11,821 nt of DNA from JBBRSC01 sp038245795 (GCA_038245795.1 JBBRSC010000088.1:1-11821), one strand, 5' to 3'; counted from the first letter of the stretch, positions 1 through 7,004 are shown. The notes: a model not told the origin generated them from the sequence alone. Program-made: numbers and translations.

Positions 1-784
1 CTGACGCCGACGGGCGACCCGGGCCGGGCCCGCCTGCAAACGCCTGAGCGAAAGACATCCACTCGTTGGCGGAGTCGCCGGTGATCACCAGGGACGTGTC
101 GTCGCGATGACGACGCTGAATCACGAGGAGCGCGAAGTCGAGGGCCTCGCCGCGGACGACCTCGGTGGCGCTGGTCCCCCAGGTCCACACGTCGCCAGCG
201 GGACCGATCAGCTCCACTCGAATGTCGGCGTCTGGCAGGTCGAGACCGCGCACTGCGTAGCTGTAACGCCGTGCTCCAACGCCAATGTGGCAGACATGGC
301 GCAGGCGGGCCGTTCCGACGATCGGTTCTGACCAGGCGTCGGCGATGTCGACCCCATGCGCCCACGTCTCCATGAGTCGTGCGGTGATGAAGGACATCGG
401 TGACATCGCCGGCCCGTACCACGGCACTCGAACAGTCGGATCAGCCGCCCGGCACGCCGCGAGGAGACCTGAGCGCGCGCTGTTCCACCACGACACGACC
501 TGTCCGGGGCTCAGCGAGCGTCCCCGGTTGGTGTACCCCACGATCGGATCCTCACCTGCCTCGATCAACTGGGCGAGTTCCGTCGTGAATGCCGCTGGGT
601 CCGTCAGAGCCAGGGCAGCCGATTCATCAAAACCCGCCAGGTGAGACAACTGATCCACCACCGACCATCCCTCAGCGAGCGTTGCGATGTTCAACGCGTC
701 GTCACTTCGTCCAGAGATCATCTCGTCGAGGTGGGCGTGCTCGGCGTCAAGGTCGGCGATCAAACCGTCGATCGGGGACGACAC
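1..784 (-). CDS. TIGR03084 family DinB-fold putative metal-binding protein (C-terminus cut by window edge)
   Basis: The reverse strand from a GTG at 784-782 stays open to base 1 for 261 codons without a stop, so the C-terminus lies outside the window. The protein resembles the actinobacterial TIGR03084 family, related to DinB and to the N-terminal domain of mycothiol-dependent maleylpyruvate isomerase. Visible family features are an N-terminal helix followed by GWSVVDQLSHLAGFDE (about residues 39-54, with His48), WYGPAMSP (122-129), METWAHGVDIADA (138-150, with Glu139, His143 and Asp146) and, near the end, QRRHRDD followed by FAQAFAGGPGPGR. His48, His143 and a nearby acidic residue are the likely metal ligands by analogy with the DinB fold. 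Family members usually end close to this point, so little is missing. The start lies 1 bp after the stop of the upstream membrane-protein gene, which suggests co-transcription with it and metG. The true substrate is unknown; a thiol-dependent reaction is only inferred from the fold. Confidence 0.85.
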   Translation of the reverse strand, partial: MSSPIDGLIADLDAEHAHLDEMISGRSDDALNIATLAEGWSVVDQLSHLAGFDESAALALTDPAAFTTELAQLIEAGEDPIVGYTNRGRSLSPGQVVSWWNSARSGLLAACRAADPTVRVPWYGPAMSPMSFITARLMETWAHGVDIADAWSEPIVGTARLRHVCHIGVGARRYSYAVRGLDLPDADIRVELIGPAGDVWTWGTSATEVVRGEALDFALLVIQRRHRDDTSLVITGDSANEWMSFAQAFAGGPGPGRPSAS

Positions 785-785
785 G

Positions 786-1745
786 TCACGGACCCGACGT
801 GGGAGGAGCCGGGGGCTGGGTGGTGGGCGCCTTCGTCGTCGTCACGGGCTTCTTCTTTTTCTTCACGGTGGTCGTGGTGGCCGGAACAACAACGGTGGTG
901 GTCACGGGCGGCGCAGCGCTGGTGGGTGCAGCTGTCGTGGGCGCTTCGGTGGGAATCGGGAGCACCCCGTCCACGACCGCCAACGCGCCGAAATCCTTCG
1001 GAGCGGTGCGACGCAGGATGGCGTCCTGCGCATCCTTGAGGAGTGTCTGTGATGGCTTGGAAGGGCCGAGGTACTGAATTGCCACGACAACGTCGCCGAC
1101 CTGGAAGAACACGATGACCTGTGTCGGGCCCGGCGTTTCGGGTTCCAGCGTGTAGCTGACGTAGTCGGTAACAGGCGGATCGGGTTGGCCCGCTTTGATC
1201 TTGACCCGCACCTTGTCGACACGGAAGAAGGCCTTGGGGAGACAACCATCGAAGGCGCGTTGGATTTGTTGGATGTAGTCACTGGCCTGCTTGGCGGCCT
1301 TGACGCGTACCACCTCGGAGATGACGAATTGCTTGTCTGCCGTAGCGAACGAACGGATCAGCTTGTCGCCGAGTTGGCCGTCGAGTTTGGGTTGCTCCCC
1401 GCAGAACGACGCCCCGACGATGGAGAACAACGACAGATCGACATCGGATTGGGCGAAGTTCGACGGCAGATCGCCAGGCTGCACGAGTGCGAGTTCCGGG
1501 TCGAACGTTCCGATCAGTGCGTTGTGGTCGAGTTGCTTGGCGACCGCAACATTGAAGTCAACTTTCGACAACGGGTACCCGATACCGAACCCGAGCAGCA
1601 ATCCGCCGATGGCGACGATGGTCAGCAGTGACAGCACGCGGAGCCCAGTTCGCATGGCGATGCCCCGACGTCGCTGCGCATCGGAATCGGCGGCCATGCC
1701 GTTCACCGTAGTGGGAACCCCCATCGGTCCCGGATCACTCGCCAA
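786..1745 (-). CDS. single-pass membrane protein with extracytoplasmic domain and Thr/Pro/Lys-rich tail, function unknown
   Basis: I do not recognise a characterised family. From the longest start (TTG at 1745) it is 319 residues: a short charged cytoplasmic N-terminus, one hydrophobic segment at about residues 34-60, an extracytoplasmic domain to about 265, and a low-complexity tail. The domain holds only two cysteines (115 in SFCGEQ and 168 in FDGCLP), which could form a disulfide. The tail is rich in Thr, Ala, Pro and Val and contains five lysines in a row at about 295-299. The layout weakly resembles extracytoplasmic sensor domains of actinobacterial PknH type, but no kinase domain is attached and the resemblance is not decisive. 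There is no lipobox. The gene begins 9 bp after the metG stop, so it is probably co-transcribed with metG and the downstream TIGR03084 gene. The start is uncertain: ATG codons at 1724, 1697 and 1655 are also in frame, all before the membrane segment. TTG 1745 has only a poorly spaced GGGGGA upstream. Confidence 0.75.
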   Translation of the reverse strand: MASDPGPMGVPTTVNGMAADSDAQRRRGIAMRTGLRVLSLLTIVAIGGLLLGFGIGYPLSKVDFNVAVAKQLDHNALIGTFDPELALVQPGDLPSNFAQSDVDLSLFSIVGASFCGEQPKLDGQLGDKLIRSFATADKQFVISEVVRVKAAKQASDYIQQIQRAFDGCLPKAFFRVDKVRVKIKAGQPDPPVTDYVSYTLEPETPGPTQVIVFFQVGDVVVAIQYLGPSKPSQTLLKDAQDAILRRTAPKDFGALAVVDGVLPIPTEAPTTAAPTSAAPPVTTTVVVPATTTTVKKKKKPVTTTKAPTTQPPAPPTSGP

Positions 1746-1754
1746 CGGAGCGCT

Positions 1755-3458
1755 TCATCCCCCGGCGAACTGCGCCTCGAGTTCTTCGAGGAGTTCCGGT
1801 GCGATCTTGGTGAAGAGCAGCCCCGGGGCCTCGAAACGCGAGCCTGCGGGCAACCGGAGGATCTCATCGGAAAGGGATGGGTCGATGCCCACGAGCGACT
1901 CGACGTCAGGGAATTGGGCGTTGATCAGGTCAGTCGTCGTGGGCATGAACGGCGTGATCAGCGCGGCGTAGACCCGCTCCAAGCCGAGCGCCGTCCGTAA
2001 GGTCATGGCCGCCAACGCTTCATCAGTCTTCACTGATCGCCACGGTTCTCGTTCCTCCAGGTAGCCGTTGCCGATCGTCCAGAGGAGTCGCAGCGCAGCC
2101 GTTGCCTTTCGGAACTCCAGTCGATCGACGTATTCGATGTACTCCGCGATTCCCGTGCGGATTCGCTCGACCATGTCCGCTTCCACGTCGCCCGATTCCC
2201 CGCCGGTCGGGACCTGATCGCCGCTGAGTCGTTGCACCTGGGTTGCCGTTCGATTCACGAAGTTACCGAGCGTTGCGACGAGATCCTTATTGACTGCTTC
2301 TCCGAACAGTGGCCAGGTGAAGCTGGTGTCATCGCTTTCGGGCGCGTTCGCCATGAGGTACCAGCGCCAGCAATCCGCAGGGGCGACGTCGAGTGCCTGG
2401 TCCATGAAGACACCGCGACCCTGAGACGTCGAGAACTTCCCGCCGTAGTAGTTGAGCCAGTTGAAGCCTTTGATCCGATCCACCGTGAGCCAGTCCTGGC
2501 CAGAGCCCATCAGGGTCGCCGGAAACGACAGCGTATGGAACGGGACGTTGTCCTTGCCCATGAACTGGGTGTAGGTCACGTCATTGGCGCCCTCGCCGAG
2601 GCGCCACCAACTCTTCCAGTTTCTCGTGTCGGGCTCGAGATCGTACCATTCCTTGGTGGCGCCGATGTAGCCGATCGGGGCATCGAACCAGACGTAGAAG
2701 ACCTTGCCACCGAGCCCCGGGAACACGTCCTCGGGCACGGGAATCCCCCATTCGAGATCTCTCGTGATGCCACGATCCTCGAGTCCTTCGTCCAGCCACT
2801 TGCGGGCAATGGACGTGACAATCGTGGGCCACCCGTCGCGGGTGTCGATCCACTCACGGAGTTCGTCGGCCTGGCGGGACTGGAGCAGGAACAGGTGCCG
2901 AGACTCCCGGATCTCCAGGTTCGAAGATCCGGAGATGGCCGAGCGGGGATCGATGAGTTGGGTCGGCTCGAGCTGCTTCGTGCAGTTCTCGCACTGGTCG
3001 CCGCGAGCCCGTTCGTAGCCGCAGTTCGGACAGGTTCCGGTGACGTAACGGTCGGGGAGAAAGCGGTCGTCGTCGATGGAGAAGATCTGCTCGGTGGAGC
3101 GAATCTCGGTGAAGCCGTTGTCGTGCAGCGCTCGAGCGATCGATCGGGTGAGTTCGTGATTCTGTGGGCGCGACGTCCGACCGAAATGATCCCAGCTCAG
3201 CCCCCAGCGCTCGCCGAGGAGCCGTTGGATGTCGTGCTGTTCTGCACAGTAGGACGCCACGTCCTGGCCGGCATCGTGGGCTGCGAGTTCTGCCGGCGTG
3301 CCATGTTCGTCGGTCGCGCAGATCAACAGGACCTCGTGACCCCGGGCCCGCAGATAGCGGCCATAGACATCGGCGGGCAGCATCGAACCCACCAGGTTGC
3401 CGAGGTGCTTCACACCATTGATATAGGGCAGGGCACTGGTCACGAGATGGCGGGCCAT
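1755..3458 (-). CDS. metG: methionyl-tRNA synthetase
   Basis: This cytoplasmic class I aminoacyl-tRNA synthetase charges tRNA-Met with methionine using ATP. The 567-residue protein opens with the Rossmann-fold signature PYINGVKHLGN, where HLGN at residues 18-21 is the family's form of the HIGH motif. CATDEHGTP follows at 48-55. A zinc knuckle has Cys143, Cys146, Cys156 and Cys159 (CPNC...CENC). VWFDAPIGY occurs at about 256-264, and KFSTS at 341-345 is the KMSKS equivalent. A helical anticodon-binding domain fills about 390-567. It lacks the C-terminal tRNA-binding (EMAP-like) domain found in E. coli MetG, which is common and explains the shorter length. The ATG at 3458 directly precedes the conserved N-terminus. 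A TAGCGT hexamer lies 6 bases upstream, so the mRNA may be leaderless. It is the first gene of a likely three-gene operon and is divergent from the DUF429 gene. Confidence 0.97.
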   Translation of the reverse strand: MARHLVTSALPYINGVKHLGNLVGSMLPADVYGRYLRARGHEVLLICATDEHGTPAELAAHDAGQDVASYCAEQHDIQRLLGERWGLSWDHFGRTSRPQNHELTRSIARALHDNGFTEIRSTEQIFSIDDDRFLPDRYVTGTCPNCGYERARGDQCENCTKQLEPTQLIDPRSAISGSSNLEIRESRHLFLLQSRQADELREWIDTRDGWPTIVTSIARKWLDEGLEDRGITRDLEWGIPVPEDVFPGLGGKVFYVWFDAPIGYIGATKEWYDLEPDTRNWKSWWRLGEGANDVTYTQFMGKDNVPFHTLSFPATLMGSGQDWLTVDRIKGFNWLNYYGGKFSTSQGRGVFMDQALDVAPADCWRWYLMANAPESDDTSFTWPLFGEAVNKDLVATLGNFVNRTATQVQRLSGDQVPTGGESGDVEADMVERIRTGIAEYIEYVDRLEFRKATAALRLLWTIGNGYLEEREPWRSVKTDEALAAMTLRTALGLERVYAALITPFMPTTTDLINAQFPDVESLVGIDPSLSDEILRLPAGSRFEAPGLLFTKIAPELLEELEAQFAGG

Positions 3459-3464
3459 GGCTCC

Positions 3465-3470
3465 ACGCTA
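3465..3470 (-). promoter_or_regulatory. putative -10 element of metG (leaderless-type)
   Basis: On the minus strand the hexamer TAGCGT fits the actinobacterial TAnnnT -10 consensus and ends 6 bases before the metG ATG. Transcription would therefore start at or within a base or two of the start codon. The best -35 candidate, CGGACA at 3491-3496, is 20 bp away, longer than usual, so the -35 part is not convincing. The region between metG and the divergent DUF429 gene is only 39 bp. Confidence 0.5.
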
Positions 3471-3497
3471 GCGATCGGCGTGCGCGACGCTGTCCGG

Positions 3498-4235
3498 ATG
3501 AGCCTGAGCAAAGATCGCGAATCACCGAATCGGGCGCTCGTGGCAGGCGTCGATGGGTGCCGCGGAGGCTGGGTGGTCGCGACGGCCTGGACAGATTCTC
3601 TGGAGATCGCGACGATTCGGATCGAGTCCGATCTGCGCCGGCTGTTCGATCTCGTCGCCCGCCACGACGTCGCGCGGGTTGCCATCGACATGTGTATCGG
3701 CCTGGCCGACGCGGAGCCGAGATCCTGCGACATCGAGGCCCGATCGCTGCTGGGGCCGCGCCGAGGCTCGGTGTTTCCGTCGCCGATCCGAGCGACACTC
3801 GAGTGCGGCTCCCATGCGGAAGCCTCGGCGGTTTCAAGAACGATCTCGGGTCGCGGCATGTCGATTCAGACGTGGAACATCGTCCCCAAGATCGTCGAGG
3901 TGGACCGTCTCATGTCTGTCGAGCTCCAGGATCACGTCAGCGAGGCCCACCCCGAGGTCGCGTTCGCCCGCCTCAACGGGTCTCCCGCCCAACATCACAA
4001 AGCGACTCCCGCCGGTCGCGCCGAGCGATTGGCCATCATCGGTCCCGTGCCCGAGATGCACCCGTCGACCGCAGTGGTCGCGGCGCCGTTGGTTCGCGGT
4101 ACTGCTCGACCCGACGATGTCATTGATGCCCTCATACTGGTCAGAACAGCCGCCGATTGGATCGCCGGTGACGCATGGCTGCTCGGCGATGGCACCCACG
4201 ACTCACGGGGCCTCGAGATGCTGATCCGGGGCTGA
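3498..4235 (+). CDS. DUF429 family protein (predicted RNase H-like nuclease)
   Basis: The 245-residue product matches the DUF429 family (pfam04250), predicted to adopt an RNase H-like fold. I see VAGVDGCRGGW at residues 15-25 (Asp19, first acidic position), VAIDMCIGLAD at 61-71 (Asp64), GSVFPSPIR at 90-98, HPEVAF at 151-156 (Glu153) and PDDVIDALILVRTA near 205-219 (Asp207 and Asp210). These conserved acidic residues suggest a metal-dependent nuclease, but no substrate is established for the family to my knowledge. The reading frame is open far upstream, antisense to metG; ATG 3498 is chosen because it is the first ATG outside metG and lies just before the conserved domain. GTG 3480 and GTG 3540 are alternatives. 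No clear Shine-Dalgarno sequence is present. The next gene, an exonuclease-like protein, begins 50 bp downstream, so the two nuclease-fold genes are adjacent on one strand. Confidence 0.85.
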   Translation: MSLSKDRESPNRALVAGVDGCRGGWVVATAWTDSLEIATIRIESDLRRLFDLVARHDVARVAIDMCIGLADAEPRSCDIEARSLLGPRRGSVFPSPIRATLECGSHAEASAVSRTISGRGMSIQTWNIVPKIVEVDRLMSVELQDHVSEAHPEVAFARLNGSPAQHHKATPAGRAERLAIIGPVPEMHPSTAVVAAPLVRGTARPDDVIDALILVRTAADWIAGDAWLLGDGTHDSRGLEMLIRG

Positions 4236-4272
4236 CCGTGTCGCTGACATCGTGGCTGTCACAGCGCGGGCC

Positions 4273-4278
4273 TACCAT
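4273..4278 (+). promoter_or_regulatory. putative -10 element of the exonuclease-like gene (leaderless-type)
   Basis: TACCAT fits TAnnnT and ends 7 bases before GTG 4286. That spacing places the transcription start at or next to the start codon. No -35 at the usual distance is recognisable; CTGACA at 4244-4249 is 23 bp away. The hexamer is the main reason for preferring GTG 4286 over GTG 4238 as the start of the gene. Confidence 0.45.
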
Positions 4279-4285
4279 CGAAGAT

Positions 4286-4957
4286 GTGAACGGAGCTGTT
4301 CCCCTGTACGGACTCGACATCGAGACGGACACATCCACGGGTGGCCTCGACCCGACCTGTTCAGCGATCGTTGCCGTAGCAGTGTCGGGCACCGAGATCG
4401 AGGTGGTACTCGACGGCCCTGAACCGCAACTCCTGAAGGAACTCGACGATCTGATCCGCCAACTCGATCCGGGTGTGATCGTCACCTGGAATGGTGGCCG
4501 CTTCGATCTGCCCTTCATCGAGCGCCGCGCCGCGAATCATGGCGTGCCGATGGGGCTCGAGCTCATCGAGGTCCCGCTGGTTCGGGTGCGTCCCCAGCGC
4601 CAGCCGACCGAGCCCGACTGGACACCACAGCCCTCGTTCCTCGCCAGATGGCATGAGCACGGTCATCTCGACGGGTACCGGTTGTTCCGTTCAGACGCGG
4701 GGCAGGCACTCGGTCTGAGCTGCGGATTGAAAAACCTTGCTCGGCTCGTCGGACTCGACCCTGTCGAAGTGAACCGCTCCGAAATCCATCTCATGTCGGA
4801 TCAGGAATTGGCTGAGTACGTGGCATCCGATGCGCGAATTGCTCGCCAACTCGTCGAGCGCCGTCTCAGTACCGCCCTCCGAGCGGTCGATCGGATGCAC
4901 TCCGCTCGACCCAATCATCTGGCTGTCGCACCCGATCATCTGGCTGTCGCACCCTGA
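4286..4957 (+). CDS. DEDDy-type 3'-5' exonuclease-like protein (PolB exonuclease superfamily)
   Basis: The 223-residue product carries the three exonuclease motifs of the DnaQ-like/DNA polymerase B proofreading superfamily, with no polymerase domain. Exo I is YGLDIETD at residues 8-15 (Asp11, Glu13). Exo II is VTWNGGRFDLPF at 66-77 (Asn69, Asp74). Exo III is YVASD at 178-182 (Tyr178, Asp182), the DEDDy form. An intervening segment with HLDGYRLFR includes Asp129. The set of metal-binding residues looks complete, so an active nuclease on DNA or RNA is likely; the substrate cannot be told. GTG 4286 puts Exo I at the very N-terminus and follows a TACCAT hexamer. GTG 4238, 2 bp after the DUF429 stop, and a start at 4175 that overlaps DUF429 are possible but add non-conserved sequence. 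The C-terminus ends in two copies of a seven-residue unit, (N/D)HLAVAP, from a 21-bp DNA duplication. Confidence 0.8.
   Translation: MNGAVPLYGLDIETDTSTGGLDPTCSAIVAVAVSGTEIEVVLDGPEPQLLKELDDLIRQLDPGVIVTWNGGRFDLPFIERRAANHGVPMGLELIEVPLVRVRPQRQPTEPDWTPQPSFLARWHEHGHLDGYRLFRSDAGQALGLSCGLKNLARLVGLDPVEVNRSEIHLMSDQELAEYVASDARIARQLVERRLSTALRAVDRMHSARPNHLAVAPDHLAVAP
4914..4954 (+). repeat. 21-bp period direct repeat at the 3' end of the exonuclease-like gene
   Basis: The 20-base word ATCATCTGGCTGTCGCACCC occurs at 4914-4933 and again, identical, at 4935-4954. The period is 21 bp, so the frame is kept and HLAVAP is duplicated. The second copy runs directly into the TGA stop at 4955-4957. Perfect identity suggests a recent slippage or duplication event. 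Confidence 0.9.
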
Positions 4958-5065
4958 CGTCAAGCTGTCTGCACTACCACCGGGTCGCATCCACCCGTTC
5001 AACTGGACGCTCCAAAACTTTCGTGACCTACCCCACGCTCCGTGTCGTTCGGTCACCGATCCGTT

Positions 5066-5069
5066 GGAG
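5066..5069 (+). promoter_or_regulatory. Shine-Dalgarno GGAG deciding the start of the next gene
   Basis: GGAG ends 5 bases before ATG 5075. It supports that start over the in-frame GTG at 5042. The 117 bp between the exonuclease stop and this ATG show no convincing promoter or terminator, so read-through from the upstream gene is possible. Confidence 0.6.
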
Positions 5070-5074
5070 TCCTG

Positions 5075-5980
5075 ATGCACGATCCGTTCCGCCCATTGTC
5101 CGCGCGACAGTTCGAACCACGACCATTCGAACGGCGACCCGCAGATCGCCTCTCGCTCTCCCCGTTTACGCCGAAGGGTCAGGCGCGGCTGGTTGCCGGT
5201 GATCTCACCGAGGCCTGCCACCTCGCAGTCGAGGAACAGTTGGGCCGGCTCTGGGGACTCATCGATCGGAACGGCCATTTCCAACTGGACCCGGGTCCCC
5301 GACTCGCGAGCCCCGAGGACCTCATCGGAATCAATGCCCCCGCTCAATGGGCTGGCCTTGCCGTCGCGTTCCCTGCCACGCGGACTGACTATTCAGTGCG
5401 ACCACCGCGATCCGACGCCATCCTCGTGGGATACGCGACGGACCGTGCTGGCCGTTCGACCACATTGATGATGGAGCCGTCGGGCCAGTTACTTCCCGCA
5501 TCCACTGCGGATCCGGTCGGCCACGTTCCCGATGTGTGCCGACGAGCGCTCGGCCTGTCGACCGAGCCCGAGCCGACGTCGCCCGCGGTGATCGCCATCA
5601 CCACGTGGATACTCGACGTCATCGAGCGGTCGATCGACACGTCGCCGAACGACGTCGAGTGGAGCGAGCTCGCTGCGCTCCACCCCCTCGCAGACCTGGT
5701 TCCCGACTGCGATCCATCCGGGCTGGCCGCCGCGACACGCTCCGACATTGAGCTGTCCTCGTGGGAATCGACACGTTCGACAGCGCTCGCCCTCGGTCGC
5801 GGACTCGGCTATTTCAGCCATGAGGACCTGCTGTGGCTCGACGGTCCGTCACTCGGCCGTTTCATCCTGCGAGGCACGATGAGCCCAGCCGAAGCGCTCT
5901 GGCTCGCGAACTCGGAACTCGGCCCCGACGTCGCCGCACTCCTCGCCGCGTGCGTGCCCGACGAACTGATGCTCCATTAA
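5075..5980 (+). CDS. uncharacterised protein, 301 residues
   Basis: I do not recognise the family. The 301-residue product has no signal peptide, membrane segment or nucleotide-binding motif that I can see, so it is probably cytoplasmic. The first 35 residues are rich in Arg, Pro and Phe. A middle part contains RSDAILVGYATDRAGRSTTL and MMEPSGQLLP, which look like beta strands. The C-terminal third is helical, with SHEDLLWLDGPSLGRFILRG and MSPAEALWLANSELG. Three cysteines occur: one in CHLAV, one in VCRRALG and one in VPDCDPSG. Codon use and GC level resemble the neighbours, so nothing suggests recent transfer. ATG 5075 is chosen because GGAG precedes it at good spacing. The gene follows the nuclease-like pair on the same strand after 117 bp and may be co-transcribed with it. 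Its stop codon TAA touches the first base of the 68-bp tandem repeat. Confidence 0.75.
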   Translation: MHDPFRPLSARQFEPRPFERRPADRLSLSPFTPKGQARLVAGDLTEACHLAVEEQLGRLWGLIDRNGHFQLDPGPRLASPEDLIGINAPAQWAGLAVAFPATRTDYSVRPPRSDAILVGYATDRAGRSTTLMMEPSGQLLPASTADPVGHVPDVCRRALGLSTEPEPTSPAVIAITTWILDVIERSIDTSPNDVEWSELAALHPLADLVPDCDPSGLAAATRSDIELSSWESTRSTALALGRGLGYFSHEDLLWLDGPSLGRFILRGTMSPAEALWLANSELGPDVAALLAACVPDELMLH

Positions 5981-6152
5981 TTGCTCTTCGCGCAAGCGCT
6001 CATCGCGGGTCCTCGGGGCTCGTGCCTCGCAACCCTGCGGCTCACTCATTGCTCCTCGCGAAAGCGCTCATCGCGGGTCCTCGGGGCTCGTGCCTCGCGA
6101 CCCTGCGGCTCACTCATTGCTCCTCGCGCAAGCGCTCATCGCGGGTCCTCGG
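5980..6152. repeat. 68-bp tandem repeat, 2.5 copies, filling a convergent intergenic gap
   Basis: Copies start at 5980, 6048 and 6116, each beginning ATTGCTC(T/C)TCGCG. Copies 1 and 2 are full length and differ at 3 of 68 positions. The third stops after 37 bp at 6152, just before the stop codon of the convergent protease gene (6156-6158). The array therefore occupies essentially the whole gap between two gene 3' ends. Read on the plus strand, each copy can form a short hairpin CGC-GNAA-GCG (loop GCAA in copies 1 and 3, GAAA in copy 2). Each full copy also has a longer stem of about 7 bp with one bulge (for example 6004-6010 with 6032-6039). The 68-bp period is not a multiple of three, so it does not encode a repeated peptide. 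It may act as a bidirectional terminator or be a REP-like dispersed element; no function is shown. Confidence 0.92.
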
Positions 6153-6155
6153 CAC

Positions 6156-6959
6156 TCAGCGATTCGTGAGGTCGGCGATGAGCGCCATCTGCAATACGTT
6201 GGGAGGCGACCCGAGCAGCGAGAACCAACCACCCGACGATCCCACCTGCGACCAGGCAAAGGATTCCGCCCAGTCTCCGGCACCGCTCGCAAAGTCTGTT
6301 GCCCCGGCAGCGACCCACCACGGCGACGAGACCGAGCGACCGCGAGCGAGATTGAACTGCCCGCGGTCCTCATCATCAAAGTACGTCACATCGATGGCGT
6401 GGCCCATCTCATGGGCCGTCACATGCGACACCTCATCAAGCGAAGCATCAGCTCGCACATAGACCTGGATGACGCGACGATCGGGAAACGTGCTTCCCCG
6501 GTACCCCTGGCGAGGCCCCACGAATTGGATCTGCCAGCCGGGCAGGAGCCGCCGCCAATCAAAGGAGATCCGAGCCATCACCACGTCATCGAGCTGAGCC
6601 CCGAACTCATCCGCAGCACCACGGGGAGCCGCGGTGGGCTGCAACTCGATCTGCGTAGGCTGACGCGTTGGAACCGTGACGACCGCAGCAGCAACCGTCG
6701 TCGTGGGGCGATCTTCTGTCACGGCGACGTCGGGTGCGCCCAGCGCGAGCTCCCCGGAAAAGCTCACGGGCACGTTCGTCGTCGTGACCCTGCCATCATC
6801 GACTCCGGGGTCCGAGGCAACGGCCGCGCCTGGCCTCGACTCGACCAACCCGAGGACGGCCACCGGACTCTCAGGCGCGCTGGTGTCACGGAGGGACCAC
6901 CCTCCCCCAATCGCGGCGCACACCACCACGAACAGGACGATCCGTCCAGATTTCTTCAC
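6156..6959 (-). CDS. membrane-anchored putative zinc metalloprotease (HExxH)
   Basis: From GTG 6959 the product is 267 residues. It has a basic N-terminus (KKSGR), a hydrophobic segment at residues 7-19 serving as signal anchor, and then a Thr/Val/Pro-rich linker to about residue 115. The C-terminal domain carries HVTAHEMGHAID with the HExxH motif at 183-187. DWAESFAW at 229-236 offers Glu232 as the probable third zinc ligand, as in gluzincins. The catalytic domain would face outside the cytoplasm. I cannot assign a MEROPS family, and the substrate is unknown. The frame is open upstream to 7187, which overlaps the divergent acyltransferase. GTG 6959 is preferred because it gives a standard N-terminus and lies downstream of a TACACT -10 element at 7005-7010; GTG 6986 is the main alternative. 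The gene converges on the 301-residue unknown gene, with only the 68-bp repeat array between them. Confidence 0.78.
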   Translation of the reverse strand: MKKSGRIVLFVVVCAAIGGGWSLRDTSAPESPVAVLGLVESRPGAAVASDPGVDDGRVTTTNVPVSFSGELALGAPDVAVTEDRPTTTVAAAVVTVPTRQPTQIELQPTAAPRGAADEFGAQLDDVVMARISFDWRRLLPGWQIQFVGPRQGYRGSTFPDRRVIQVYVRADASLDEVSHVTAHEMGHAIDVTYFDDEDRGQFNLARGRSVSSPWWVAAGATDFASGAGDWAESFAWSQVGSSGGWFSLLGSPPNVLQMALIADLTNR

Positions 6960-7004
6960 TCTCGCCTGCCGCCTTTGACGGCGCACCGCCGCGCGCCCGA
7001 GCGA

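Noticed and set aside
589..1077. Plus-strand frames with long Val/Thr/Phe runs opposite the membrane-protein gene
   Set aside because: They are the complement of the low-complexity Thr/Pro/Lys tail and show no domain or start signal.
2232..3497. Open plus-strand frame running upstream of the DUF429 gene through metG
   Set aside because: It is antisense to conserved metG sequence, a common result of high GC. The DUF429 domain begins only after 3498.
4175..4285. Longer start for the exonuclease-like gene
   Set aside because: It would overlap DUF429 by about 60 bp and add non-conserved residues. GTG 4286 sits directly before Exo I and after a -10-like hexamer.
5980..6152. CRISPR array
   Set aside because: The units are contiguous 68-bp tandem copies without unique spacers, and no cas gene is nearby.
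5981..6169. Small ORFs across the tandem repeat on both strands
   Set aside because: The 68-bp period shifts the frame at each copy, so no repeated peptide is encoded, and no start signals are present.
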